A DNA stretch of 12,034 nt, from positions 1 to 12,034 of the forward strand of contig CALJIH010000103.1 of NCBI GenBank assembly GCA_937974135.1, in the 5' to 3' direction. Shown here piece after piece: positions 1-7,040 of this stretch. Within the stretch, counting starts at the first letter, position 1. Every line of letters begins with the position of its first letter. Under the pieces are notes generated by a model. The model saw nothing but the letters and a program-made list of their open reading frames with translations. It made no database searches and had not been told where the DNA came from. The position numbers and the translations under genes are program-made. Origin of the DNA: an uncultured Cocleimonas sp. (GTDB lineage Bacteria > Pseudomonadota > Gammaproteobacteria > Thiotrichales > Thiotrichaceae).

Positions 1-653
1 ACATCAATACCTAAAGCCAATAACATTTCACGTGCCCAGAAGCTGGTTGCTAGGATGACACGATCTGCGTAAAACTCTTCATCATTGCTTATAACTTTCC
101 AACTACCATCGTTTAACTTTTCAATGCCATTTACGGGGTGTTGTCGTAAGATTTTAGCTCCATTTAGTTGTGCTGCTTTTGCCATTGCCATAGTGGCACC
201 CGTTGGATCAACATGACCATCATCTGGGGTGTAAGCTGCACCCAGTACGCCTTCGAGATTCATTAAAGGATGTAAACGTGAAATCTCTTTAGGGGAAATC
301 ACGGAGTAAGGAATTCCTAACTTTTCATACAATGGTGTTAAAGTGTGAAATGAGGCTAATTCCGCTGAAGAATTGGCTAGGCGCAGACTACCTGTTTTAT
401 GAAAACTGATATTTTGACCGCTTTCCGCTTCTGCTCTTAAATAGGTTTTAAGCGTATTTACATAGAGTTGGGTGATTTTTGCGTCATGTCCAAAGTGGGT
501 ACAGTTCCCAGCGGCGTGCCAAGTTGAACCTGAAGTTAACTCGTTTTTTTCAAGCAATAAGGTGTTGCTCATACCGCGCTCTGCTAACCCAAACAAAACA
601 CCGCATCCGATTACACCGCCGCCAATAACAATTGCATCATACTTTTTTGACAT
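1..653 (-). CDS. FAD-dependent oxidoreductase, dimethylglycine/sarcosine dehydrogenase type (partial, N-terminus only)
   Basis: I translated the minus strand from the ATG at 653-651; the frame stays open for 217 codons to the window edge, so only the N-terminal FAD-binding half is present. The dinucleotide-binding loop GGGVIG is at residues 11-16, followed by an acidic residue (E35) ending the second strand. Then comes SGSTWHAAG (41-49), the motif in which the histidine of dimethylglycine and sarcosine dehydrogenases (here H46) carries covalently bound FAD. Family members oxidise N-methyl groups of dimethylglycine, sarcosine or related amines, often passing formaldehyde to tetrahydrofolate through a C-terminal GcvT-like domain; that part would lie outside the window, so substrate and domain content are open. 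An AAAGG-like ribosome site lies about 11 bases upstream of the ATG. It is divergent from the NYN gene. A tmm gene 6.6 kb away also acts on methylated amines, but no direct operon link is visible. Confidence 0.85.
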   Translation of the reverse strand, partial: MSKKYDAIVIGGGVIGCGVLFGLAERGMSNTLLLEKNELTSGSTWHAAGNCTHFGHDAKITQLYVNTLKTYLRAEAESGQNISFHKTGSLRLANSSAELASFHTLTPLYEKLGIPYSVISPKEISRLHPLMNLEGVLGAAYTPDDGHVDPTGATMAMAKAAQLNGAKILRQHPVNGIEKLNDGSWKVISNDEEFYADRVILATSFWAREMLLALGID

Positions 654-731
654 GCTTCAATAGCCTTTTGTGCATCAGAAAATATACTAAGCATAATATA
701 ATTATGAATTGATTAATCTTTAAAACACTTT

Positions 732-754
732 AAAAGTGGGGGGGTGTCTTTTTT
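732..754 (+). repeat. Intergenic G-run element, copy 1
   Basis: AAAAGT, seven G, TGTC and six T. It lies between the divergent FAD oxidoreductase and NYN genes. The element overlaps a short palindrome: CACTTT at 726-731 faces AAAGTG at 733-738. It is one of five near-identical copies in the window, all on the plus strand. Confidence 0.85.
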
Positions 755-756
755 AG

Positions 757-767
757 TGTAAATTACA
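757..767. promoter_or_regulatory. Short palindrome upstream of the NYN gene
   Basis: TGTAAATTACA is a perfect 11-bp palindrome about 40 bases before the NYN start codon and just after repeat copy 1. It could be an operator, but a palindrome this short and AT-rich may arise by chance. Confidence 0.2.
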
Positions 768-805
768 TCCATTAGACATTAATCATTTTATTGCGAGTTT
801 GATCT

Positions 806-1279
806 ATGGAAACAGTTACTATTTTGGTCGATGTACAAAACGTGTATTACACTTGTAGATCCGCGTATAAACGTAATTTTGATTATAATAAGTTCTGGGC
901 TCAAGCAACAAAAAATCGAAAAGTTATCAAGGCATTTGCCTATGCCATCGACAGTGGTGATGAAAAACAAGCACAGTTTCAAAATATACTCAGAGCCATC
1001 GGCTTTGAGGTCAAACTCAAGCCTTATATTCAACGTAGCGATGGATCAGCTAAAGGCGATTGGGATGTTGGCATAACCCTTGATGCGATTGAATACGCAG
1101 AACAAAGTGATATTGTGATTCTAGTCTCTGGTGATGGAGATTTTGCAATCCTCGTTGATAAAATGGTGCATAAATTTAACTGTCATGTTGAGGCATATGG
1201 TGTACCTAAACTAACCGCACTTTCGTTGATAAATGCTGCAACGCAGTTTTATCCCATAGAGTCACAATTATTGATGTAA
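806..1279 (+). CDS. NYN domain (LabA/DUF88-like, PIN-fold) protein, putative RNase
   Basis: The 157-residue product is a single NYN domain, the PIN-like nuclease fold. The first strand ends in an acidic residue and asparagine (TILVDVQN, D9 and N12). The middle acidic cluster is KGDWDV with D85 and D87 plus D93 in the next helix, and the late strand ends in SGDGDF (108-113, D110 and D112). These are the positions where the family binds metal, so a metal-dependent RNase is plausible; activity and target RNA are inference. Length fits a stand-alone family member. There is no signal peptide or membrane segment, so it should be cytosolic. The start is the first in-frame ATG with a weak purine-rich site before it. 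It is monocistronic: divergent from the left gene and separated from cysH by a strong hairpin. Confidence 0.85.
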   Translation: METVTILVDVQNVYYTCRSAYKRNFDYNKFWAQATKNRKVIKAFAYAIDSGDEKQAQFQNILRAIGFEVKLKPYIQRSDGSAKGDWDVGITLDAIEYAEQSDIVILVSGDGDFAILVDKMVHKFNCHVEAYGVPKLTALSLINAATQFYPIESQLLM

Positions 1280-1285
1280 GCAGTT

Positions 1286-1320
1286 TAAACAAACCTACAT
1301 TTTTAATGTAGGTTTGTTTA
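1286..1320. terminator. Bidirectional terminator hairpin between the NYN gene and cysH
   Basis: Arms TAAACAAACCTACATT (1286-1301) and its perfect complement (1305-1320) give a 16-bp stem with a 3-base loop. It begins 7 bases after the NYN stop and ends 7 bases before the cysH stop. The ends of the arms are rich in T on either strand, which fits termination in both directions. Confidence 0.85.
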
Positions 1321-1326
1321 TATATG

Positions 1327-1971
1327 TCATGCAGCTTTTGATGTATTTACGTTTAAGGTATGTAAGCCACACTCACGTTTGTTGTCTGCTTTAGTCGGAT
1401 CATAATAATTGGTTTCATTCGGTAAATTGTGTTTCTCGATATAAGCTTGCATTTGTGCTTCTGTCCAATCTAACAAAGGGGAGACTTTGGTTAAACCAAA
1501 GGGTCCTTGGTCGATATAGTTCATCTCAGCACGAACCGCAGTTTGTTCGCGTCTAACCGCTGTAAACCAGACTTTGTTTTGTTGCGAATTCATCGCACGT
1601 TCAAAGGGTTCAAGCTTAAATTGCTGAGTAAATTCATCGTGACGTTCATCTTCGATACTAGGAATACCTCCAAGCGTAGCTTCTAAACGAACCGCAGTAA
1701 CCTTAGGCGTGAATACAGAAACATTTAAATTTAATGTTTTGATAGCATTTTCTGCAAAAACATAAGTGTCTGGTTTGTTCAAGCCAGAATCGATCCATAC
1801 CACTGGAATATCAGGCTTTACTTGGGTAAGCATATGTAAAATAACAGTCTCATAAGGACTAAAGTTAGTCGTGACAAAGACATTGGAATCAGCATCTATT
1901 ACTGATTTTATAATCTCTTCTGGACTTTTTTCACTCACTTCATTGTTGAGTTTTTCGATATCTATTGTCAT
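1327..1971 (-). CDS. cysH: CysH-like phosphoadenylyl-sulfate (PAPS) reductase, short variant
   Basis: The 214-residue protein belongs to the PAPS reductase branch of the ATP-pyrophosphatase fold. Family PAPS reductases turn PAPS into sulfite in the cytosol for assimilatory sulfate reduction. Visible landmarks are the substrate loop TTNFSP (34-39), WIDSG (59-63), the WFTAVRREQTAVRAE block (135-149), SPLLDW (164-169) and the C-terminal ECGLH (200-204) with the nucleophilic cysteine C201. C201 is the only cysteine, so the [4Fe-4S] ligands of APS reductases are absent and the PAPS type is favoured. It is about 30 residues shorter than E. coli CysH: the stretch between DW and ECGLH lacks the usual GYxSxGDxHTT segment. 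It stands alone, with no other cys genes nearby. A weak AAGGCG-like ribosome site precedes the ATG. Family assignment is firm; the exact substrate is less so. Confidence 0.85.
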   Translation of the reverse strand: MTIDIEKLNNEVSEKSPEEIIKSVIDADSNVFVTTNFSPYETVILHMLTQVKPDIPVVWIDSGLNKPDTYVFAENAIKTLNLNVSVFTPKVTAVRLEATLGGIPSIEDERHDEFTQQFKLEPFERAMNSQQNKVWFTAVRREQTAVRAEMNYIDQGPFGLTKVSPLLDWTEAQMQAYIEKHNLPNETNYYDPTKADNKRECGLHTLNVNTSKAA

Positions 1972-2003
1972 TTTTACGCCTTTTTAAATAATTAAGAAAA
2001 TAC

Positions 2004-2028
2004 ATCTGAAATCTCTTGAGCTTCAGAT
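2004..2028. promoter_or_regulatory. Inverted repeat upstream of cysH, possible operator
   Basis: ATCTGAA (2004-2010) and TTCAGAT (2022-2028) form a perfect 7-bp inverted repeat with an 11-base spacer, 33 to 57 bases upstream of the cysH ATG. Position and dyad symmetry fit a regulator site such as a LysR-type half-site pair. No protein can be named from the sequence. Confidence 0.35.
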
Positions 2029-2167
2029 TAGGTAAAATTATTAATTAAATTTATGTGTAGATAAAACGATTAAATTAGATAGAAATATCTATTTATCAGT
2101 TAAACATTGCTCAAGATAAACCCGTCAGCTGAAGAATCTAGATGAAAAATTGCAACTAGATAACATC

Positions 2168-2197
2168 TTGCTATTGGGTAAAACTATCCAATAGCAA
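2168..2197. other. Hairpin between the zinc-ribbon gene and cysH
   Basis: TTGCTATTGG (2168-2177) pairs perfectly with CCAATAGCAA (2188-2197) across a 10-base loop. No T-run follows on either strand, so it is not a classic intrinsic terminator. It sits about 150 bases past the end of the zinc-ribbon gene and about 200 before cysH, and could be a terminator-like or processing hairpin of the operon transcript. Confidence 0.5.
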
Positions 2198-2209
2198 TGA
2201 TATTCAATC

Positions 2210-2227
2210 GATCATGCCAACATGATC
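2210..2227. other. Small hairpin GATCATG-CCAA-CATGATC
   Basis: A perfect 7-bp inverted repeat with a 4-base loop lies 12 bases after the previous hairpin. On the plus strand it is followed by a short A/T tract. Function is unknown; operator or RNA hairpin are both possible. Confidence 0.4.
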
Positions 2228-2258
2228 TAAAAATTTTTAATATAGATATAAACAGGCG

Positions 2259-2274
2259 AAAAGTAGGGGGGTGT
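2259..2274 (+). repeat. Intergenic G-run element, copy 2 (interrupted)
   Basis: AAAAGTAGGGGGGTGT matches the other copies exactly up to TGT, but the expected CTTTT does not follow. Instead a TACTTCGACAG repeat block begins, and GTCTTTT appears only at 2321-2327. This looks like an element split by an insertion of about 46 bases. Confidence 0.7.
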
Positions 2275-2307
2275 ACTTCGACAGGCTCAGCATAAATACT
2301 TCGACAG
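2274..2307 (+). repeat. Paired TACTTCGACAG repeat
   Basis: TACTTCGACAG occurs at 2274-2284 and again at 2297-2307. The first copy continues as TACTTCGACAGGCTCAG. From memory, CTTCGACAGGCTCAG-like sequences are common dispersed intergenic repeats in many bacteria. Here the pair sits inside what would otherwise be repeat copy 2. Confidence 0.6.
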
Positions 2308-2343
2308 ACTTAACAAAACTGTCTTTTAAATAGATAAAAAAGA

Positions 2344-3603
2344 CTAGAAATTAAATTGAAATTGTATGTTTGGATTATTAAAACCATCCATATTTAGATG
2401 CATGTTTTCAAATACCCCGTTTGTTTGCATCACATAAAGTAATGCGAGGGCAAACGCTATGACGGATATCACCGCCAAGGCTATTTTAACAATACTATAC
2501 GGACGCTCTCCCTGAATCGTACCGTTTCTGCCATTGATGACATAACGATAAGTTTTGCCACGATAATCAAATGCGGCTGACCAAACGGGAAGTAATACGT
2601 GTTTGAAGGTTGTATCGTCGTGCTGGGTATTAACAGCCGAAATGCGTTGTTGATCACCACCAATATCATAGCGAATCGACTGGTTTATTTTCTTTTCCAT
2701 GATGTTTTCGGCTTGCAAAAAGCCTTGATCAACAGTGATTTGATATAGCTCACTTCTAAAACCACTGATGTATTCTTCTGAATAAGGGACAAGATTATCC
2801 AAATCCCAAGGTTGTAGATGATTAATGATTGTTCTCGGTAAGGTTTTACTCGCACCTATTAAAACATCATCAAAATGCAAATCTACACGTCCGCCAACGG
2901 GTGTCCAGCGAATCCTTGGAACAGTTCTCACGCGTTGTACACGTCTGCCATCTACGACGGTTGTGTACACTTGGCGATCGTAATAAGTGGTGCCGCGTTG
3001 CCCTCGGTATTGATTATAAGTTTGACTGTCGTAAGTCCAATAGGGTAGAAAAATGCCAATCAGTTTTTCTTCACGATTGGCATATTTTTTTAATGATGAT
3101 GGTGCAAACCAACGGCTACTCATCCATTCGTCAAAGATCGCAATCGCTTCCTTTTTTTCAAACTTAAACGGTAATAGAGAACGTGGCTCGATGAAGCGAA
3201 CACTCTGCGTATTAGAAATGACAGGAGTTTCGCAATAAGGACATTCACCGGCGTGCTCATAGGGTTTAAAACTAAATTGCGCGCCACATGATGGGCACTG
3301 AATCGCTTCAAAAAACTCATCGTCTATAACACCATCTGGATCTTTAAATTTGAGCCTGCCCAGTTCTTCTAAGGCTTCCTCAAAATCGTATTCTTTTATG
3401 GGTTCGTATTTTGTATCGACAGGATAATGGTGTCCGCAAGATCGACAACCCAAATCTTGTGAGGAGGGTGAGTAAACCAAGTCAGAGCCACAATTTTTAC
3501 ACGGAAAGTGTGCTTGCGTGATGACGTGAGCATCTTCTATTTCTTTTTTTTCTGTCGCTGTTAACGGTGTAAATAACAGGTCTTTGTCAAAAAGGGTGTT
3601 CAC
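2344..3603 (-). CDS. Double zinc-ribbon protein with C-terminal membrane anchor (YdjG-like)
   Basis: The 419-residue protein has two four-cysteine zinc ribbons near its N-terminus: C35/C38/C53/C56 and C103/C106/C121/C124. A Tyr/Arg-rich middle region follows, then one clear membrane helix at about 371-393 and a short Asn/Gln/Phe-rich tail. Relatives are often mislabelled as PriA helicase because of the ribbons; there are no helicase motifs. It resembles B. subtilis YdjG, which sits beside the SPFH protein YdjI, matching its place just after the SPFH gene here. That pairing suggests a membrane-tethered partner of the SPFH assembly; this is inference. Translation appears to start at GTG (3603-3601): an in-frame TAA lies only two codons upstream, no ATG occurs in frame until residue 161, and no good ribosome site is visible. 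It is the last gene of the operon, 106 bp behind the SPFH gene. Confidence 0.75.
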   Translation of the reverse strand: MNTLFDKDLLFTPLTATEKKEIEDAHVITQAHFPCKNCGSDLVYSPSSQDLGCRSCGHHYPVDTKYEPIKEYDFEEALEELGRLKFKDPDGVIDDEFFEAIQCPSCGAQFSFKPYEHAGECPYCETPVISNTQSVRFIEPRSLLPFKFEKKEAIAIFDEWMSSRWFAPSSLKKYANREEKLIGIFLPYWTYDSQTYNQYRGQRGTTYYDRQVYTTVVDGRRVQRVRTVPRIRWTPVGGRVDLHFDDVLIGASKTLPRTIINHLQPWDLDNLVPYSEEYISGFRSELYQITVDQGFLQAENIMEKKINQSIRYDIGGDQQRISAVNTQHDDTTFKHVLLPVWSAAFDYRGKTYRYVINGRNGTIQGERPYSIVKIALAVISVIAFALALLYVMQTNGVFENMHLNMDGFNNPNIQFQFNF

Positions 3604-3641
3604 GTTTTATTTAATTTTGCTTATCTTTAAAAGGAAAAGTA

Positions 3642-3675
3642 CCCCACTTTAAAGCAAAAATGCCTAAAAGTGGGG
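3642..3675 (-). terminator. Terminator-like hairpin inside the operon
   Basis: CCCCACTTT (3642-3650) is the perfect complement of AAAGTGGGG (3667-3675), the latter being the start of repeat copy 3. In the direction of the operon (minus strand) the 9-bp stem is followed by TACTTTTCCTTTT, which resembles an intrinsic terminator. It could reduce readthrough from the SPFH gene into the zinc-ribbon gene. The loop is 16 bases, so strength is uncertain. Confidence 0.45.
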
Positions 3676-3688
3676 GGGTGTCTTTTTT
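3666..3688 (+). repeat. Intergenic G-run element, copy 3
   Basis: AAAAGT, seven G, TGTC, six T: identical in the core to copy 1. It lies in the 106-bp gap between the SPFH and zinc-ribbon genes, which are both transcribed on the opposite strand, and has an inverted partial copy just to its left. Confidence 0.85.
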
Positions 3689-3709
3689 ATCTTATTTTAT
3701 GAGTGTTAA

Positions 3710-4840
3710 TTATGAATTTGGCAAACGTGGCGGTTGTGCATCATCGTCATCAAATAGGCCATCGAGAGCATCGATATCCTGGATGGCTTTCCATGTCGCC
3801 ATGCCATCTATCCATGCTAATGTGCCTGGTGTTATTTGATGAGAGTTAGCCATTTCCTGAAGTCTATTCAAATCGTACGGCCCCATGCTTTGGCGGTCAA
3901 TCGCTACGTGCCAGTTGGTATCTGGTAATGGTGGTGGAGCTGCAGCTGATGGTGCAGCTACGGCTGCTGTTGGGTTAACCACTTGGGGTTGCGCACTCAT
4001 GTCATGCGTCATTTTGTTTGCCATGGCAAAACCTAGTCCCATTTCGATGGCGCTGCCTGCGCTGCCTCCTTTGTTTTCTAGTTGCATTGACTCAGCAGCA
4101 CCAAATTGTATGTACTTGTTTAAATCGCCGATCATTCCCATACTAGTGCGTTTGTCTAAGGCTTCTTCAACAGCAGGAGGAAGCGAAATGTTTTCAACCA
4201 GGATCTGGGTAAGTTCTAGGCCATAGTCTTTAAATTCAGGTGCGATACGATGTGTTAGTAATTCGCCAAGCTGTCCTTGGTTTCCGGCTAAGTCTAAAAC
4301 AGGAATATCCGAACTGCCTAGAATATCGGTATAGCGTGTCACAATCAGATTGCGTAACTGGCTACTGATTTCATCAACGGTGAAATGACCGTCAGTACCT
4401 ACTATTTCTCGAATAAATTTAGCAGGGTCATCAATACGAATATTATAGGTACCAAAAGTGCGTAAACGCACCATGCTGAACTCTTTATCGCGCATCATAA
4501 TCGGGTTTTTGGTGCCCCATTTAAGATCGGTAAATTGACGCATATTAAAGAAGTAGACTTCCGCTTTGAATGGACTTTCAAAACCGTGATACCAATGTTG
4601 CAAGGTCGAGAGAATAGGGAGATTTTTGGTTTCAAGTTCATATAGACCAGGCCCTAAGATATCCGCAATCTCACCTTCACTAACAAAAACTGCGACTTGT
4701 GATTCACGAACCGTGAGCTTTGCCCCAAATTTGATTTCATTACCATAGCGTTGGAAACGATATACCATCGTATCAGCACCAGAATCTGTCCATTCGATTA
4801 CATCAACAAATTCGCCAAATAATTTATCCCAAAGTCCCAT
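3710..4840 (-). CDS. SPFH/Band 7 domain protein with C-terminal GYF_2 domain (YdjI-like)
   Basis: The 376-residue protein begins MGLWDKLFGEFVDVIEW, the usual opening of the YdjI-type SPFH ('virion core protein-like') family. The SPFH domain spans roughly residues 25-235. A Gly/Ala/Met-rich stretch (about 257-282) and an Ala/Pro linker (284-307) follow, and then a GYF_2 domain at about 310-355 with the typical W310, GPY (320-322) and W343/GM/W350 pattern. SPFH proteins form oligomeric membrane-associated scaffolds; GYF_2 domains are presumed protein-binding modules, so the tail may recruit a partner. There is no strong N-terminal membrane helix, so membrane association would be peripheral or through partners such as the anchored zinc-ribbon or XpaC proteins. 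A good AAAGGA ribosome site precedes the ATG, 41 bp after telA. The tail ends in a DDDD cluster and a Pro-rich end. Confidence 0.88.
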   Translation of the reverse strand: MGLWDKLFGEFVDVIEWTDSGADTMVYRFQRYGNEIKFGAKLTVRESQVAVFVSEGEIADILGPGLYELETKNLPILSTLQHWYHGFESPFKAEVYFFNMRQFTDLKWGTKNPIMMRDKEFSMVRLRTFGTYNIRIDDPAKFIREIVGTDGHFTVDEISSQLRNLIVTRYTDILGSSDIPVLDLAGNQGQLGELLTHRIAPEFKDYGLELTQILVENISLPPAVEEALDKRTSMGMIGDLNKYIQFGAAESMQLENKGGSAGSAIEMGLGFAMANKMTHDMSAQPQVVNPTAAVAAPSAAAPPPLPDTNWHVAIDRQSMGPYDLNRLQEMANSHQITPGTLAWIDGMATWKAIQDIDALDGLFDDDDAQPPRLPNS

Positions 4841-4881
4841 ACTGTTGTCCTTTAATGTTTCCTAAGTTTTCTATTAAAAAA

Positions 4882-6063
4882 TTAACCTTCAAGCGCTTTA
4901 GTCGCTTCGCTAGCAGGTCCTTCGGTGCGCGCTTTAGCGGCTACTAGAGCTTCGCGTAACTCGCTTTCCATGCTTTCAAGTTCTTTTGCAGCCTCGGCGC
5001 GTTTCGCTTTGCCTTCTTCAGCTATTTGTAAACTATCGTTGATGGTTTCGATTAATTGATTATTGGCTTTTCGTACTGACTCAATATCAAATACTCCACG
5101 CTCCATTTGAGTACGTACTTCGGCATTAGCAGCGCGTAAGTTATCTGCATTGCTTTCGAGTAAGTCGTTGGTTAGATCGGTGGCTTTTTTGACGGTATCG
5201 GCAGTATCGCTCATGCGGAAGATAGTCACGGCTTGCGCGAGTTGGTTTTTCCATAATGGAACCGTATTAATCAAGGTTGAGTTAACCTTGTTGATTAGCA
5301 TTTTATCGTTTTCTTGGACTAATCGAATGCTGGGTAAGCTTTGCATTGCAACTTGGCGCGTTAAACGCAAGTCGTGTATACGGCGTTCTAAATCATCGCG
5401 TACTCCGCGTAAGTCACGAACCCCTTGTGCGTGTAGCATATTGTCAGCTTCTTTTGCCGCAATTTTTTCCTGAGTAGGAATTTCAGTTTCGTCTAATTGA
5501 CGCAGTTTTTCTTCGCCCGCAGCAATATACAATTCTAGTTTGTGGAAATACTCAAGGTTTGCATCATAAAGCTTATCTAAGGAGATAATGTCGGTAAGCA
5601 ATTGGGTTTTTTGCGATTCCATTTTATCGGTGATGTTATTGATTTGTTTACGCACATCATCGTATTTACTTAAGAAAATGGAAACAGGTTTTGCCTTACC
5701 AAATAAACGCGCGAAGAAACCTAATTTGCGGTTTGGGTTTAGTTCATCAATGTCAAACCCACGAATGGTGGCGATCATATCGTTCAATGGAGCACCCGCA
5801 GCACCAAGATCTTTATTACGCACCCCTTCGAGCATGCTTTCAGAGATTGTGCTCATCTCTTCTTGTGCATCACTACCAAATGCCATAATACTATTGCTGT
5901 CATTAAGATCGATTTGCTTAATCAAGCCATCGATGGTCTTTTTCTCTGAAGAATTTGCATCTTTGTACAGCATGATCTCATTTGAAATCGCTTTGTACTC
6001 AATGATTTCAGTGCCAGGAAGGATTTCTACATCTTGAGCGGTTTGCGTGGTGGTTTCAGCCAT
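4882..6063 (-). CDS. telA: Toxic anion resistance protein TelA family
   Basis: The 393-residue protein matches the TelA/KlaA family over its length: an N-terminal region with a conserved LGFFARLFGK-type segment (114-123), then long predicted helical, probably coiled-coil stretches (about 135-235 and 290-380) rich in charged residues. There is no signal peptide or membrane segment, so it should be cytosolic or peripheral. The family was named from plasmid tellurite resistance, but chromosomal copies are widespread and paired with XpaC; the molecular activity is not established. Here it follows xpaC by 60 bp on the same strand, with an AAGGAA ribosome site 7 bases before the ATG, and is followed by the SPFH gene. 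This context favours a membrane-stress or envelope role over specific tellurite detoxification. The Ala/Glu-rich tail is ordinary for the family. Confidence 0.88.
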   Translation of the reverse strand: MAETTTQTAQDVEILPGTEIIEYKAISNEIMLYKDANSSEKKTIDGLIKQIDLNDSNSIMAFGSDAQEEMSTISESMLEGVRNKDLGAAGAPLNDMIATIRGFDIDELNPNRKLGFFARLFGKAKPVSIFLSKYDDVRKQINNITDKMESQKTQLLTDIISLDKLYDANLEYFHKLELYIAAGEEKLRQLDETEIPTQEKIAAKEADNMLHAQGVRDLRGVRDDLERRIHDLRLTRQVAMQSLPSIRLVQENDKMLINKVNSTLINTVPLWKNQLAQAVTIFRMSDTADTVKKATDLTNDLLESNADNLRAANAEVRTQMERGVFDIESVRKANNQLIETINDSLQIAEEGKAKRAEAAKELESMESELREALVAAKARTEGPASEATKALEG

Positions 6064-6123
6064 TGATATATTCCTTTTGTAATCGTTTATGTGGGTTATA
6101 CGTTTAGGGTAACAATTATCTGC

Positions 6124-6969
6124 TTAAATACCCTTAAGTTGAGCCTTGAGCACTTCGATTTTGACGTCCAAATCGAATTGATCATTCTCTAGTAATTTTT
6201 TGTGCTGTTCATCAAAGGTGGTTTCTATAGATTCTAGCACTTCTGCAAAGTTTTGATCTAAAGCCGCAGTAGAGGCGGACTTGTTCTGCGTATTTGCATA
6301 GCTTTCAGTGACGCGCGCTGTGCCATCTAAATATACTTTTAAGAATTTGCGTGCACGCGACAAATCTTTTGGATCTTCTTCGATCAAATCTAAGATTCCG
6401 CGAGCTTTAGAAATAATCAGTTTTAGGTGACGATTAAACTCACTATTTTTAATGTTCTTACGTGACGCTTCAATATTAGCAATCTTTACTTCGGCTTCTT
6501 CCAATGCCTCATAAACTTCATCTGCATTGACACCAAGAGAAATATCTCCAGATTTGTCCTGACGTGGATCAACACCATAAGCGACGTAAAAAGCGATCAG
6601 CGTTACTGCTGCGAATAAAGCACTTTCAAAAATGCCATTACCACCAAGGAAAAGGGATGTTAGTCCTGTTGTACCTGCGAGAATAATGGCAGCCAACGAC
6701 TTAAATGGTTTGCCTGGCGCTTTTGAAAATTTTCGTTGTTTAAATTTACTTTCTAATTTGAAGCCATGTCGCGCAACAATGGCGGCAACCATAAAGCTAG
6801 CAAATAATAAACCAGAGGTAATACTTAGTGTGATATTGCCTTTGAGTAAATGAACCAAGGCCGCAATTAGCACCGGCATTGGCATAACAAATAGGAGTAA
6901 TCCTTTAAATCCAGTTCTTACAGTGTTTATTATTTTATTTTCTGGGTCGTATCGGGTAGCTTTGGACAT
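6124..6969 (-). CDS. XpaC-like membrane protein (5-bromo-4-chloroindolyl phosphate hydrolysis family)
   Basis: The 281-residue protein has four predicted membrane helices in its first half (about 22-42, 47-67, 91-109 and 115-132), followed by a soluble, largely helical cytoplasmic-looking half (about 150-281) rich in Glu, Lys and Ala. This plan, and its place directly before telA, fit the XpaC family. The family name comes from a Bacillus gene affecting X-phosphate hydrolysis; no phosphatase motif is visible, and the name should not be read as an enzymatic function. It probably anchors the TelA/SPFH proteins at the inner membrane (inference from context). It is the first large gene of the minus-strand operon, preceded by a possible 31-residue membrane peptide at 7041-7136. 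The start is the ATG at 6969-6967. Confidence 0.8.
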   Translation of the reverse strand: MSKATRYDPENKIINTVRTGFKGLLLFVMPMPVLIAALVHLLKGNITLSITSGLLFASFMVAAIVARHGFKLESKFKQRKFSKAPGKPFKSLAAIILAGTTGLTSLFLGGNGIFESALFAAVTLIAFYVAYGVDPRQDKSGDISLGVNADEVYEALEEAEVKIANIEASRKNIKNSEFNRHLKLIISKARGILDLIEEDPKDLSRARKFLKVYLDGTARVTESYANTQNKSASTAALDQNFAEVLESIETTFDEQHKKLLENDQFDLDVKIEVLKAQLKGI

Positions 6970-7040
6970 TATAACTCTTCAATAAATTAGTCTATAAATT
7001 GCCACTAACAGTAACAATCAAACGTGTTTGATAATTTGGA

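Larger units (their letters stand above)
1972..2343. other. 372-bp gene-free stretch upstream of cysH
   Basis: I see no credible gene here. It holds the cysH upstream dyad (2004-2028), two further hairpins (2168-2197 and 2210-2227), repeat copy 2 (2259-2274) and the TACTTCGACAG pair (2274-2307). It must contain the cysH promoter and the end of the zinc-ribbon gene's transcript, but no box stands out clearly enough to name. Confidence 0.6.

Noticed and set aside
472..663. Plus-strand frame at 472-663
   Set aside because: It is the antisense image of the start of the FAD oxidoreductase, whose minus-strand translation shows clear family motifs.
732..754. G-quadruplex in the G-run element
   Set aside because: Each copy has one G-run only; an intramolecular quadruplex needs four.
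1327..1971. APS reductase (dissimilatory or plant-type) for the CysH-like protein
   Set aside because: The paired cysteines that hold the [4Fe-4S] cluster are missing; C201 is the only cysteine.
2344..3603. PriA helicase-like annotation for the zinc-ribbon protein
   Set aside because: Only the cysteine ribbons are shared; Walker and helicase motifs are absent and there is a C-terminal membrane helix.
3885..6037. Long open frames on the plus strand opposite the SPFH and TelA genes (for example 3885-4226 and 5588-6037)
   Set aside because: They lie wholly antisense to well-supported genes, have low-complexity Ser/Cys-rich products and no recognisable domain.
4882..6063. Dedicated tellurite resistance operon
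   Set aside because: No terC/terD/terZ or tehA/B genes are present, and chromosomal TelA with XpaC is widespread without proven tellurite function.
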